Shown one piece after another: positions 40,737 through 49,797 of a DNA stretch of 64,000 nt; within the stretch, counting starts at the first letter, position 1; the number at the start of each line of letters is the position of its first letter. The DNA is from JADKAV01 sp963769435 (lineage in GTDB: Bacteria; Actinomycetota; Actinomycetes; S36-B12; UBA10799). The translations under genes were made by a program, and so were the position numbers. Where the stretch lies: NCBI GenBank assembly GCA_963769435.1, contig CAVYLN010000002.1, forward strand, positions 1,984,001 through 2,048,000, in the 5' to 3' direction. The notes beneath the pieces are model-generated. The model was not told where the DNA came from. It did not search any database and saw only the letters and a list, made by a program, of their open reading frames with translations.

Positions 40737-42521
40737 ATGCGGTTGCCGGTGGTGGACTGGATCAGGACATATCCGGTCCGTTACCTCGGGGCCGACCTGC
40801 TCGCCGGCGTCGTGGTCGCCGCACTGGCCATGCCGCAGTCACTGGGTTACGCCGCGATCGCCGGTGTTCCCGTGCTCGTCGGTCTGTACTCGATCCCCCT
40901 GGCACTGATCGCCTACGCGGTGTTCGGTTCGTCTCCGCGTCTGGTGGTGGGCCCGGTGTCCACGGTCTCTGTGCTCTCCGGCTCCCTGGTCGCCGACCTC
41001 GCGCGCGGCGACCAGGACCGTGCCGTGGCACTCACCGCCGCGCTCGCGCTGGCCGCGGGTGTCAGCCTGATCGCCGGTGGATTGCTGCGCTTGGGCTGGG
41101 CGGCGGAGTTCATGTCGCGGCCCATCGTGACCGGATTCGTGTTCGGTCTGGTGCTTCTGATCATCCTCGGTGAGATTCCGAGCCTGCTCGGCATGGCCCC
41201 TGAGCAGGGCGACGTCCTGCAGCGCGCTTGGTCGATCTTCACATCGCTGAACCAGATCACCCCGCTCACCGCGGCGGTCGGCATCTCAGCGCTGGTGGTG
41301 CTCTTCCTCGGCGCCCACTTCGCGCCCCGGATCCCCTGGGGACTGCTGGTGCTGGTGACCGCGATCCTTGCCTCCGGGCAGTTGGATCTGGCCGGACGCG
41401 GGGTGGCGACGGTGGGAAGTGTCCCCACGGGATTCCCCCCGTTCGGACTGCCCGGCATCGGGATGGGTGACCTGGGCCCGATCATCACCGGCGGGCTTGC
41501 ACTGGCACTGGTCGGACTGGCCGAGGGTCTTTCGGCTGCCCGCCTGCTCGCGGCCCGGGGGAACTACACCGTCGACACCGACCAGGAGCTGATCGCGACC
41601 GGGGCGGCGAACCTGGGTTCCGGACTCTCCGGCGGCATGGGCGTGGCGGGCTCCCTGTCGAAGACCGCAGCCGCCGAGCGGGCGGGGTCCAAGACCCAGA
41701 TCACCGGCGTGGGCGCAGCCGTGATCGTGATGGTCGCCATCGTGGCGCTGGCCGGGGCCCTGTCCGATCTGCCCAAGGCGGTGCTGTCTGCCATCGTCAT
41801 CCAGGCCGTGTGGGGGCTCATGGACGTCTCGGCATTGCGGCGTTACCGACTGGTGCGCCGCAACGACTTCACCTCGTCGTTGGCCGCGCTGGTCGGTGTC
41901 CTGCTGTTCGGTCCGTTGTACGGGCTGCTGGCCGCCGTCGGCCTCGCGGTGCTGGGTCTGGTCTACCGCTCGAGTCGCATCGACATGGAGATCATGGGCA
42001 AGGTGCCCGAGGAGAAGGCGGCGTGGGGCAGCATCCGCCATCATCCTGAGCGCAAGACCTACGACGGGATTCTGGTGATCCGTCTGGACGCGCCGCTCTT
42101 CTGGGCCAATGCCAGCCGGATCGCCGACGGCGTGCTGGAACAGGTGCAGAACACCCCGGAGACGAAGGCGGTCCTGCTCGACCTCGAGGCGACCAGCCAG
42201 TTGGACACCACGAGTGTGGACGCCCTCGAACGTATCCGGGACAGGCTCACCCACCAGGAGATCGATCTGTATCTGGTCCGGGTCTTCTACCAAGCGAGGC
42301 AGGTGCTCAACAGGTCCGGATTCGTCGCCAGTCTGGGTGAGGACCGGATGTGGCACAGCATCTCCGCGGGGGTCCGTGCCGCGCGCAAGGACCAGCGGCT
42401 CAACGGCAAGTCCCATCCGCAGATCGACGAGGAGGATGCTGAGGAGCGGATCGCCACCGAGCGGGAGACGCCCGGCGGCTACTCCGACCTCGACGCGGAT
42501 TCCCGCAGGTGGTGGCAGTAG
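40737..42521 (+). CDS. SulP-family anion permease with STAS domain
   Basis: The protein (about 594 residues) has the SulP transmembrane core beginning YLGADLLAGVVVAALAMPQS and a C-terminal cytoplasmic STAS domain (ILVIRLDAPLFWANASRIAD). It transports sulfate or another anion, possibly bicarbonate given the carbonic anhydrase 1.1 kb upstream; the latter is inference, since the LigB gene lies between on the other strand. No clear ribosome site marks the start; an ATG at 40719 in the same frame is possible. No frame breaks. Confidence 0.9.
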   Translation: MRLPVVDWIRTYPVRYLGADLLAGVVVAALAMPQSLGYAAIAGVPVLVGLYSIPLALIAYAVFGSSPRLVVGPVSTVSVLSGSLVADLARGDQDRAVALTAALALAAGVSLIAGGLLRLGWAAEFMSRPIVTGFVFGLVLLIILGEIPSLLGMAPEQGDVLQRAWSIFTSLNQITPLTAAVGISALVVLFLGAHFAPRIPWGLLVLVTAILASGQLDLAGRGVATVGSVPTGFPPFGLPGIGMGDLGPIITGGLALALVGLAEGLSAARLLAARGNYTVDTDQELIATGAANLGSGLSGGMGVAGSLSKTAAAERAGSKTQITGVGAAVIVMVAIVALAGALSDLPKAVLSAIVIQAVWGLMDVSALRRYRLVRRNDFTSSLAALVGVLLFGPLYGLLAAVGLAVLGLVYRSSRIDMEIMGKVPEEKAAWGSIRHHPERKTYDGILVIRLDAPLFWANASRIADGVLEQVQNTPETKAVLLDLEATSQLDTTSVDALERIRDRLTHQEIDLYLVRVFYQARQVLNRSGFVASLGEDRMWHSISAGVRAARKDQRLNGKSHPQIDEEDAEERIATERETPGGYSDLDADSRRWWQ

Positions 42522-42523
42522 GG

Positions 42524-43705
42524 CTAGGCGACCGGGCCCTGGCCCTTCAGGTGAGGTGTGGGGTCCTGGTCGAACTCGTCAAGCTGCTCCTCCGAGGGGA
42601 TCTCGGCCTCGACGTCGGAGGCGTGGATGGTGTGGCGCATGGCCCACACGATCCACGCCGTGGTCGCGATCACTACCGTTCCCACGGTGACCCACGCGAG
42701 CACTGTCGGTAGTTGGGTCAGCCAGAACATTATGAAGGCGATGCCGGCGGCCAACGGGATCGTGAGCACCCAGGCGGTCACCATCTCGCCGACCACCTTC
42801 CAGTTCGCGCCCTTGCCCGACGAGACGCCGGCGCCGATGACGGAGCTGGCGGCGGCCTGGGTCGTCGAGATGGGTGCGCCCATGGCGGTCGCGCCGAAGA
42901 TCGCCGTGCTCGCACCCAGGTTCGCCGCGGCCCCCGAGTTGGCGTGCAAGGTGGTGATCCGCAGGCCCATCGTCTCGATGATCTTCCAGCCGCCCCACAG
43001 CGTTCCCAGGGCGATCGCGGTGTATGCGGCAACTTGCACCCATGTGGGCACCGTGATGTTCTTCTCATCCACGCTGGTGGTGTAGCCGGCTCCCAGCAGC
43101 AGCGCCCCGATCACGCCGATCGTCTTCTGCGCGTCATTGGCGCCGTGGCCGAATGACAGCCCGGCAGCCGAGACCAACTGCAGACCCTTGAACGTGGGGT
43201 GGTTGTCGTGCAACTTGAAGACCTTCTGCAGCAGGTAGATCAAGTACATCGCGACGAATGCGATCGTGATGGCGACCAGCGGGCTGGCGACGATCCCGAT
43301 GGCGGCCTTCTGGACCGAACTCCAGGAGATGGCCGAGAAGCCCCCCGCGGCCAGTCCGGCCCCGACCAGCCCGCCGATAATTGCGTGGCTCGACGAAGAC
43401 GGCATGCCGATGTACCAAGTGATGTAGTTCCAACTGATGGCGGCGAACAAGGCCGCGAAGATGACCGCCTCCCCGGCGAACTCGGTCTTGACGGTCTTGG
43501 CGACCGTGCTGGCGACCGCCGTACCCACCACGAACAGTGCCAGGAAGTTGAAGAACGCGGAGAACGCCGGCGCCCATTTGGCGGGCAGCGCACGCGTGGC
43601 CACCACGGTGCCGACGGAGTTCGCCGCGTCGTGGAACCCGTTGGTGAAGTCGAAGATCAATGCTGCTGCTACGAGCAGCACGATGGTGATCAAGGTCCAG
43701 TCCAC
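42524..43705 (-). CDS. Inorganic phosphate transporter, PiT family
   Basis: The 393-residue membrane protein contains the duplicated PiT signature: FDFTNGFHDAANSVGTVVAT near the N-terminus and GLSFGHGANDAQKTIGVIG in the middle, with about ten transmembrane helices. It imports phosphate (or metal-phosphate) using the proton or cation gradient. It lies end to end with sulP (2-base gap). No PhoU-like (DUF47) gene is next to it, which is less usual for this family. Confidence 0.93.
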   Translation of the reverse strand: MDWTLITIVLLVAAALIFDFTNGFHDAANSVGTVVATRALPAKWAPAFSAFFNFLALFVVGTAVASTVAKTVKTEFAGEAVIFAALFAAISWNYITWYIGMPSSSSHAIIGGLVGAGLAAGGFSAISWSSVQKAAIGIVASPLVAITIAFVAMYLIYLLQKVFKLHDNHPTFKGLQLVSAAGLSFGHGANDAQKTIGVIGALLLGAGYTTSVDEKNITVPTWVQVAAYTAIALGTLWGGWKIIETMGLRITTLHANSGAAANLGASTAIFGATAMGAPISTTQAAASSVIGAGVSSGKGANWKVVGEMVTAWVLTIPLAAGIAFIMFWLTQLPTVLAWVTVGTVVIATTAWIVWAMRHTIHASDVEAEIPSEEQLDEFDQDPTPHLKGQGPVA

Positions 43706-43866
43706 GGATGCGTTCCCTCCCAGGCGTCCAGGTGAAGCCGTCCAATGGTTACGGTCGGGGAAACAGAAGGTGAACCGACACGTGATTGTTCATGATCTGT
43801 TCATGTATACGACGTCCAAACGTCGCCAAGTGGCACTAGCGGGGGGCCGTGGCCAGACTTGCCTCC

Positions 43867-44382
43867 ATGAACAAATCCCAACTGGCCATCCTGACCGACG
43901 CCGAGCGCCTGCTGGTCCTGGAGACGACCTCGGATGCGATGGCCGACCTCGACGAGGACGCTGTGGCGGCGCTGCACGACCGCATCCGGCGGGCCCGCAG
44001 CAAGTACACGGGGCAGTACCGCCGCGGAGCGTCCCAGCGGGTACCGGCGGTCGGCGGGCGTGGGAAGGCCTTCGGCAAGAACCAGCGCGCACGCGACAAG
44101 GCCGAAGTGTTCGAGGATGCGCTCGCGCGTGTCAGTCGCCGGCTGTCGGTTCTGGCCAAGCAGAGTGCGGCGGAACTGAAGGCCGAGCGGTTGGAGGCAG
44201 CCCGGGCCGCCAAATCGGGCCAGAAGCCCGGCGTGCCCGCACCCGAGGCGAAGGCGCCGAAGGCCACCGGGCCGAAGAAGCGCGGTGACGGGAGCAACCG
44301 GGCGCCGCGCACCGAACGCAACCGTGCGGACACCCGGGCGCAGGGCGCACGCCGTCAGGCCAAGCGGGACTCCAAGCGCTAG
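43867..44382 (+). CDS. Hypothetical basic protein with Lys/Ala/Arg-rich tail
   Basis: I do not recognise this 171-residue protein. The first 70 residues (NKSQLAILTDAERLLVLETT, helical and acidic) look folded, the middle has a helical segment (VFEDALARVSRRLSVLAKQS), and the last 60 residues are a low-complexity Lys/Arg/Ala/Pro tail that could bind nucleic acid. The ATG at 43867 starts the conserved-looking part. No neighbour suggests a function. Confidence 0.65.
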   Translation: MNKSQLAILTDAERLLVLETTSDAMADLDEDAVAALHDRIRRARSKYTGQYRRGASQRVPAVGGRGKAFGKNQRARDKAEVFEDALARVSRRLSVLAKQSAAELKAERLEAARAAKSGQKPGVPAPEAKAPKATGPKKRGDGSNRAPRTERNRADTRAQGARRQAKRDSKR

Positions 44383-44560
44383 GGCGACCTTCAGGAGGGT
44401 CGGGCCGATCGCGTCGACCGGCCGGACAGTCGTTTCGCGGACGCCCTCATCAGCGCGCGGACCCTCGCCGGTTTCGAGGCGATGAACCATGCACTGAAGA
44501 CCCGGGCGGAGGCGTAGCCCGTGCCAGTGGTGGGCCGCTAGCCTGCTCCTGGAGGTCGCC

Positions 44561-44776
44561 ATGAGCCGGAAGAAGAAGTGGTCTGAACTGTCGCCGGTCC
44601 AGCAGACCGCCATCCTGACCGCGGTGAGTGTCGAGTTGTCCCTCACCGCGACTGCTGCGGTGGATCTGGCCAGACGGTCTCCCCAGGACGTCCACGGCAA
44701 GAAGGCCTGGTGGGCTCTGGCCCTGTTCGTGCAGCCGGTCGGACCGATCGCCTATCTGTGGACCCATCGCCGGTGA
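44561..44776 (+). CDS. PLDc_N-type short membrane protein
   Basis: The 71-residue protein fits the phospholipase D nuclease N-terminal (PLDc_N) pattern: an N-terminal basic stretch, a helix around LTAVSVELSLTATAAVDL, and WWALALFVQPVGPIAYLWT. These are one- or two-helix membrane proteins of unknown role. CTGGAGG precedes the ATG, and the stop overlaps the next gene (GTGA). Confidence 0.75.
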   Translation: MSRKKKWSELSPVQQTAILTAVSVELSLTATAAVDLARRSPQDVHGKKAWWALALFVQPVGPIAYLWTHRR

Positions 44777-45642
44777 CTCTCACCCGTCTGGTCCCGGGCG
44801 GCGCCCTGCTGATCGCCGTGAGTGCTGCGGTCATCAGATCCGGCAGCGCCGTCACTGCGGGACACTGGGCGTACCTGGTCTGGCTGGTCGTGGCAGGGCT
44901 GCTGGGGCTGCTCCTCGTGGTCTGGGCATTCGGCAGGCGCCCCGGACCGGGTGCGGTGCGGGGCCTGTTCCGCTGGCTGGCCGCGGCGTCCGGTGTCGGC
45001 CTGGCAGCGCTCACGTTCTGGCTGGCGCCCTATCCCGCCGATCCGATCCCGCCGGCCGCGGCCTCGAGCAGTACCGGGATCCTGCTCGCGCCGGAGCGTC
45101 CCGGTACCACCGGCATCGCGTTCCTGCCCGGCGCTCTGGTCGACCCCCGCGCCTACCAGTCGATCCTCACGCCGGTCGTGGAGGCGGGGTACCCGGTGTA
45201 CATCGCGAAGCCACCGTTCGGCATCGCGTTCACAGTGCCCGACGTGGTGGCTGCCGCGCGCGGGGCGGACCCGCAGGTCCAGCAGTGGGTGGTGGCCGGT
45301 CACTCGCTCGGGGGTGCGGTCGCGTCTGATCAGACCGACGGTTCCGCGGGGCTGATCCTGTTGGGAGCATTCCCCATCAACGACATCAGCGACGCGGGCG
45401 TGCCGGTGCTCAGTGTGTCCGGGAGCAACGATGGTCTCAGCACGCCGGCGGACATCGAGGCCAGCAAGCCGGATCTTCCCCCGACGACCGAGTACGTGGT
45501 GATCGACGGCGGCACTCACGCCTTCTTCGGTGACTACGGGGAGCAACGCGGTGATGGGCAGCCCGGGATCTCGCGTGCCCAGGCACAGGCGCAGATCCAG
45601 CAGGCGATGATCCAATTCCTTGAGGGGATCCCGACGCAGTAG
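44773..45642 (+). CDS. Membrane-anchored alpha/beta hydrolase
   Basis: The 289-residue protein has three N-terminal hydrophobic segments (to about residue 85) and then an alpha/beta-hydrolase domain of the YdeN/DUF-type small lipase group: FLPGALVDPRAYQSIL, WVVAGHSLGGAVAS with the nucleophile Ser, and GGTHAFFGDYGEQRGDG with the His. It probably acts at the outer face of the membrane. Translation is coupled to the preceding PLDc_N gene by a GTGA overlap. Confidence 0.8.
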   Translation: MTLTRLVPGGALLIAVSAAVIRSGSAVTAGHWAYLVWLVVAGLLGLLLVVWAFGRRPGPGAVRGLFRWLAAASGVGLAALTFWLAPYPADPIPPAAASSSTGILLAPERPGTTGIAFLPGALVDPRAYQSILTPVVEAGYPVYIAKPPFGIAFTVPDVVAAARGADPQVQQWVVAGHSLGGAVASDQTDGSAGLILLGAFPINDISDAGVPVLSVSGSNDGLSTPADIEASKPDLPPTTEYVVIDGGTHAFFGDYGEQRGDGQPGISRAQAQAQIQQAMIQFLEGIPTQ

Positions 45643-45786
45643 AAGTCCCGCCCCGTTGCTGCGCCGTGCCTGCATCGTGGCGAACCGAACAATCCGGCGT
45701 CGATCCGGCGTGTGTCCCGAGCGCAGCCGGAGATTCCGCGCACAACCCGCTACCGTGCACTTGACGCCGTCTTGGAAGGGACCCCC

Positions 45787-46371
45787 ATGACCACGCCCCT
45801 GAACCCCATCGACAGTGTGCAAGTCCCACAGACGGTCGGGCTGAGTCCGGAAGTGGCCTTCAACGTGGTGGGTCAGGCGGGGCTCGCGCCGATGTATCAG
45901 GCGCAGCAGATCCAGGGCCAGCCGCTGCCGGGGGTCGCCACCCAATGGGGCCAGACCCCCGCCACGTTCGCCGGGCAGCAGCAACCCGCCGGCCAACCGG
46001 CGGCCCGGATCGTGGCCCAGAACCCGCTGCCGGGGGCGTGGGTCCCGCGAGGCTCTGTGCTGTACATGGAGTGGACGGAGGGCCAGCCGCCGCCGAAGAA
46101 GAGCTCCCCGGTGGGATGGATCATCGCCGGCGTGCTCGGTGTGCTCGCCATTCTGGCACTGATCGTCTTCCTGGTCACCGGCAGTGGTGGTTCGGATCCG
46201 GACCCCTCCGGGTCGCCCACACCGACCAGTACCCAGACCGTGACCGAGTCGGCCACGAAGACCGCCACGGCGACCGCGACCGAGACCGCCACGGCGACCG
46301 CGACCGCGACCGAGACGGCGACCGCGACCGCGACCGAGACCGCTACTCCGGACGTCTCGCCCACCCCCTGA
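45787..46371 (+). CDS. PASTA-like domain protein with membrane helix and Thr/Ala/Glu tail
   Basis: The 194-residue protein has an N-terminal PASTA-like segment (VQVPQTVGLSPEVAFNVVGQ and QNPLPGAWVPRGS), a transmembrane helix (about 116-139, WIIAGVLGVLAILALIVFLV), and an outward low-complexity tail of TATATE repeats. PASTA domains bind peptidoglycan stem peptides or muropeptides, but here the domain precedes the helix, so topology is uncertain. GGAAGGGA precedes the ATG. The tail's DNA is a 6- and 12-base tandem repeat. Confidence 0.7.
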   Translation: MTTPLNPIDSVQVPQTVGLSPEVAFNVVGQAGLAPMYQAQQIQGQPLPGVATQWGQTPATFAGQQQPAGQPAARIVAQNPLPGAWVPRGSVLYMEWTEGQPPPKKSSPVGWIIAGVLGVLAILALIVFLVTGSGGSDPDPSGSPTPTSTQTVTESATKTATATATETATATATATETATATATETATPDVSPTP

Positions 46372-46440
46372 CGGGTTGCCATTCGGGTCACCGTCGGATC
46401 GCCGGTCCAGCCCGCCCGCCGGTCCGATTAGGCTTCCCCC

Positions 46441-46845
46441 ATGCCCGAACCGTGGCCGGAATGGATCATCGAGTCCTACGAGCGGGCGTTGGGCGAACCG
46501 CTGTGCCGCCCCGCCGAGCTCGACGACCTGCCGGCGGTGGTGCTCTGCCACGACACGGCAGCGGACCCGGCGTTCGTCTACGCCAACCGTGCGGCAGAGG
46601 CGCTGTGGCAACGCCCGTTGCTCGGGACCCCCTCGCGCTTGACCGCACCCCCGGATGCTCGGGCCGAGAGGTCCTCCGCACTGCGCAGCGGCCCCGTGGT
46701 GAGGGGGTACTCCGGTGAACGGATCTCGGCGACCGGCCGGCGGTTCCGGATCCTGGACGCAACCGTCTGGGACGTGACCGATGGACGCGGCATCCTGCGC
46801 GGGCAGGCGGCGACCTTCACCGACACCGAACCTGTGGAAGGCTGA
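46441..46845 (+). CDS. MEKHLA-domain protein
   Basis: The 134-residue soluble protein matches the MEKHLA family: a PAS-like fold with VVLCHDTAADPAFVYANRAA near residue 32 and the late GRRFRILDATVWDVTDGRG. In plants this domain follows HD-ZIP III factors; in bacteria it stands alone with unknown function. It is followed after 5 bases by the SDR gene and probably shares its transcript. Confidence 0.82.
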   Translation: MPEPWPEWIIESYERALGEPLCRPAELDDLPAVVLCHDTAADPAFVYANRAAEALWQRPLLGTPSRLTAPPDARAERSSALRSGPVVRGYSGERISATGRRFRILDATVWDVTDGRGILRGQAATFTDTEPVEG

Positions 46846-46849
46846 GACC

Positions 46850-47647
46850 ATGACGGCACTGAACGGCTCCACAGTCCTCATCACCGGGGCAGCGTCGGGT
46901 ATCGGACGGCTGATGGCGATCGAGGCGGTGCGCCGCGGTGCCCGGGTGATCGCCTGGGACCGCGACGCCGACGCGCTGGCCGCCCTGTCCGGGATGGACA
47001 CCGCAGTGGTGGACGTGACCGACCGGGAGGCCGTCTACGCGCAGGCGGCGCGCACCCCCGATGTCGATGTGCTGATCCTCAACGCGGGAGTGGTCAGCGG
47101 TCGCCGCATCACCGAGTTGCCCGACGAGGCGATCGAGAAGACCCTGGCCGTCAACACCCTGGCGCTGTTCTGGTGCACCAAAGCCTTCCTGCCCGGCATG
47201 ATCGAACGCGATCACGGGCACATCGTGACCATCGCCTCGCTGGTCGGTGCGACGCCGATCCCCGGGATGACCGACTACGTCGCGAGCAAGCACGCGGCCT
47301 ACGGGTTCGCGGAGTCCTTGCGCACTGAACTCGCCGACGACGCGCCCGGCGTGCGCACCACCGTGGTCATGCCGCAACAGATCGACACCGGGATGTTCGC
47401 CGGCGCGAAGTCGCCGTGGTACTTCCCCACTCTGAAGCCGGACTATGTCGCCACATCGATCCTCGATGCCGTGCAACGTGACCGCAGACGACTGCTGCTC
47501 AACCGGCCGGCGCTTCTGACGGCCTACCTCGTGCGTCCGCTGCCCCCTGCCATCTCCGACCGGATCTCGCGGTGGGCGGGGGCCTTCGACGGGATGGCGA
47601 CATTCCACGGGCGGTCGGTGATCGAGGAGCGCTCCGACGGCCGTTGA
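46850..47647 (+). CDS. Short-chain dehydrogenase/reductase
   Basis: The 265-residue SDR has the classical cofactor motif TGAASGIGR (about 13-21), LNAGVVSG, the catalytic triad Ser in IASLVG and Tyr/Lys in YVASKHA, and a hydrophobic C-terminus similar to the retinol-dehydrogenase/DHRS group, which often sits on membranes. The substrate is unknown. The ATG directly follows the MEKHLA gene. Confidence 0.9.
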   Translation: MTALNGSTVLITGAASGIGRLMAIEAVRRGARVIAWDRDADALAALSGMDTAVVDVTDREAVYAQAARTPDVDVLILNAGVVSGRRITELPDEAIEKTLAVNTLALFWCTKAFLPGMIERDHGHIVTIASLVGATPIPGMTDYVASKHAAYGFAESLRTELADDAPGVRTTVVMPQQIDTGMFAGAKSPWYFPTLKPDYVATSILDAVQRDRRRLLLNRPALLTAYLVRPLPPAISDRISRWAGAFDGMATFHGRSVIEERSDGR

Positions 47648-47689
47648 CGTCCTCCCGCCGGGGGCCGGCTTCGCGTACAGTGACCTGCC

Positions 47690-48319
47690 ATGGCGGTGGT
47701 CCTGTGTTTCGGCGACTCGTTGACGTACGGTTTCGATCCCACGACCGGTGGCAGGTTCGCCCCGGCTGATCGGTGGCCGGAGGTGATGGGGGCCGAACTC
47801 GGCGCCGCGCACACGGTCATCACCGAGGCGCTGCCGGGGCGCACGACGGTGTTCGACTCGCCCTACGCCGATGCTCGCAGCGGCCGTGCGATGCTGGCGC
47901 CGGTCCTGGAATCGCACGCGCCCGTCGATCTCGTCATCCTCATGCTGGGCACCAACGACCTGCAGACCCCGCTGGATCTGTCCGCCCGGCACTCGGCAGC
48001 CGGCCTGTGGACACTCATCGACATCGTCAACCGCAGCGCGTGCGGTCCGGCCGCGACCAGCCCGTCGTGCCTGGTCATCGCACCACCTCCGATCATCGAG
48101 CCGAAGGGCTGGATGGGGGTCTTCTACGCCGGACAGGAGGCGCAGTCGCGAGAGTTGGCCGAGCACTACCGCCAGATCTGTGAGCAGACACAGACACCTT
48201 TCCTGGCCGCAGGTGACGTGGTCCGGCCGTCCGCGGCCGACGGTATCCATCTCGATCCGGACGGACAGCGTTCCTTGGGGATCGCGGTTGCGCGTGCGGT
48301 CGAAGGATTGCCTGGGTGA
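47690..48319 (+). CDS. SGNH/GDSL hydrolase (arylesterase type)
   Basis: The 209-residue protein shows the SGNH blocks: FGDSLTYGFD with the nucleophile Ser, Gly in ALPGRT, LGTNDLQ with the Asn, and DGIHLDPDG with the Asp/His pair. It closely resembles cytoplasmic arylesterases/acylhydrolases. Its TGA overlaps the GTG of the next gene by 4 bases, so the two are translationally coupled. Confidence 0.9.
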   Translation: MAVVLCFGDSLTYGFDPTTGGRFAPADRWPEVMGAELGAAHTVITEALPGRTTVFDSPYADARSGRAMLAPVLESHAPVDLVILMLGTNDLQTPLDLSARHSAAGLWTLIDIVNRSACGPAATSPSCLVIAPPPIIEPKGWMGVFYAGQEAQSRELAEHYRQICEQTQTPFLAAGDVVRPSAADGIHLDPDGQRSLGIAVARAVEGLPG

Positions 48320-49320
48320 ACGTCGATTTCCTGATCTTCGAGGACATGGACCTGATGGACTTCGCGGGCCCGTGGGAGGTCTTCCTGACTGCGAACAGGC
48401 TGTTGGAGCGGCGTGGGGATCGGGCTGTCTTCTCGCTGGCGGCCTTCAGCCCCGACGGGGGGTCCGTGACCAGCTACGGCGGGGTCCGGGTGTCGCCGAC
48501 CGGAACCGCTCGCGGCGACGGGATCGTCGTAGTGCCCGGAACGATCGACGTGGACGCCGCGCTGGCGAACCGGAGTCTGATGCAGGTGGTCCAGGACAGC
48601 GCACGCGGTCGGGAGGTCGTCGCCAGTGTCTGCACCGGCGCGTTCCTGCTGGCAGACGCCGAGCTTCTGGACGGACGAGCGTGGACCACTCACTGGGAGG
48701 ACGTCGCCGCGCTCGACCTGCCGGGTGGGACGACGGCCCGGGTCGTGGACACCGGAGCCGTCGTGACCGGCGGTGGGCTGTCGTGTGGCATCGATGTGGG
48801 ACTTCATCTGGTGGCCCGCTTCACCGACTCCGCGCTCGCCCGACTTGTCGCGCGCCAGATCGACTACGCCTGGGATTTCTACGGCGACCCCGCAGGGGGA
48901 GTGGACCCGGTGGTCGTGGAGCGGGAGATTCCGGCGGAGCCGTCCTGGGTCTACCGGCGGTGGGTCACTGGTGAGGTGTTCGGCACGCCCGTGACCGTGG
49001 ACCCGGTGGTGGGCGGCCGCTACGAGATCGCGTTCGTCGAAGACGCGCCCGAGGGGCTGCGCGGCGCCGAGGGCTGCCGGATTCTGGCGCTGGAACCGGA
49101 CCGGATGGTCGTGTTCACCTGGAACTCGCCGCCGGGATTTCCCATCCGGGGCCAGCACACGTGGGTCGTCGTCAGCCTGGTCCCGAGCGACGCCGGGACG
49201 CACGTGCGGCTTGCACACCTCGGCCACGGGGACGGGCCGGACTGGCAGGCGAACCGCGAGTACTTCGCCTCGGCGTGGAGTCGCGTGCTGGACTCGTTGG
49301 AGGATCAGGCGCAGGTTTAG
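48316..49320 (+). CDS. DJ-1/PfpI (GATase1-like) - SRPBCC fusion protein
   Basis: The 334-residue protein has two parts. Residues 1 to about 190 are a DJ-1/PfpI domain of the AraC-regulator-like branch (VDFLIFEDMDLMDFAGPWEV, nucleophile Cys in SVCTGAFLLADA). From about 200 to the end it is an SRPBCC/AHSA1 domain (EREIPAEPSWVYRRWVTG to NREYFASAWSRVLDSL), a ligand-binding fold. The joint is continuous and both halves look intact. The GTG start overlaps the upstream GDSL stop. The function of the fusion is unknown. Confidence 0.85.
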   Translation: MNVDFLIFEDMDLMDFAGPWEVFLTANRLLERRGDRAVFSLAAFSPDGGSVTSYGGVRVSPTGTARGDGIVVVPGTIDVDAALANRSLMQVVQDSARGREVVASVCTGAFLLADAELLDGRAWTTHWEDVAALDLPGGTTARVVDTGAVVTGGGLSCGIDVGLHLVARFTDSALARLVARQIDYAWDFYGDPAGGVDPVVVEREIPAEPSWVYRRWVTGEVFGTPVTVDPVVGGRYEIAFVEDAPEGLRGAEGCRILALEPDRMVVFTWNSPPGFPIRGQHTWVVVSLVPSDAGTHVRLAHLGHGDGPDWQANREYFASAWSRVLDSLEDQAQV

Positions 49321-49326
49321 GAGATA

Positions 49327-49377
49327 CCCCTGAGGGGCATAACTCTCATGCCCGGTCTTGCGAGGGGGAGGCCGGGC
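49327..49377. terminator. Convergent-gene hairpins
   Basis: The 59-base gap between two convergent genes holds CCCCTGAGGGG (49327-49337) and a GCCCGG...CCGGGC stem (49350-49355 with 49372-49377). No T-run is present. It may act as a bidirectional terminator. Confidence 0.4.
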
Positions 49378-49379
49378 CC

Positions 49380-49769
49380 TCAGTCTTCCAGGGTGATCTC
49401 GATGCCGACACGACGCTGTTCGTTGCGGCCGACCATGGAGCGGGCTCGGCCCATGAGACCGAAGACGGTCGCCATCAGGCCGTACTTCTTGTTGACCATC
49501 GCCTCGACCCGCTTGGTGCCCGCGTCGTCGAGCAGGACCGCGGTCGCGTCGACCGCTTCCCCGGTGATGTTGCCGCGCATGTCGCATGGTGCCACCTTCG
49601 CCTTGGGCGAGTTGCGCAGGCGCTTGGCCTTGCCCGAGGCGGCATCGGTGATCACGTACAGCTGGTCCGCGTCGCGCATGACCCACACCGGCGTTGCCAC
49701 CGGCGTTCCGTCGCGTTTGAACGTCGTGAGGCTGAGGTACTTACCGGCCGCCAATTCGTCGATCGTCAC
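49380..49769 (-). CDS. PPOX-class F420-dependent oxidoreductase
   Basis: The 129-residue protein is a split-barrel flavin/deazaflavin-binding protein of the PPOX/F420 family: LAAGKYLSLTTFKRDGTPVATPVWVM at the N-terminus and KAKRLRNSPKAKVAPCD further on are the usual signature. Many actinobacterial members use coenzyme F420 to reduce small molecules. It is divergent from the VOC gene and has a plain ATG start. Confidence 0.88.
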   Translation of the reverse strand: MTIDELAAGKYLSLTTFKRDGTPVATPVWVMRDADQLYVITDAASGKAKRLRNSPKAKVAPCDMRGNITGEAVDATAVLLDDAGTKRVEAMVNKKYGLMATVFGLMGRARSMVGRNEQRRVGIEITLED

Positions 49770-49797
49770 TCCTGCATCGTACGGTCGGAGGGTGGAC

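Noticed and set aside
46240..46365. Repeat element at the end of the PASTA-like gene
   Set aside because: It is the coding DNA of the TATATE low-complexity tail and stays in frame.
44752..47001. A 749-codon minus-strand open frame
   Set aside because: It is antisense to five clear plus-strand genes with good motifs and starts; composition is that of a shadow frame.
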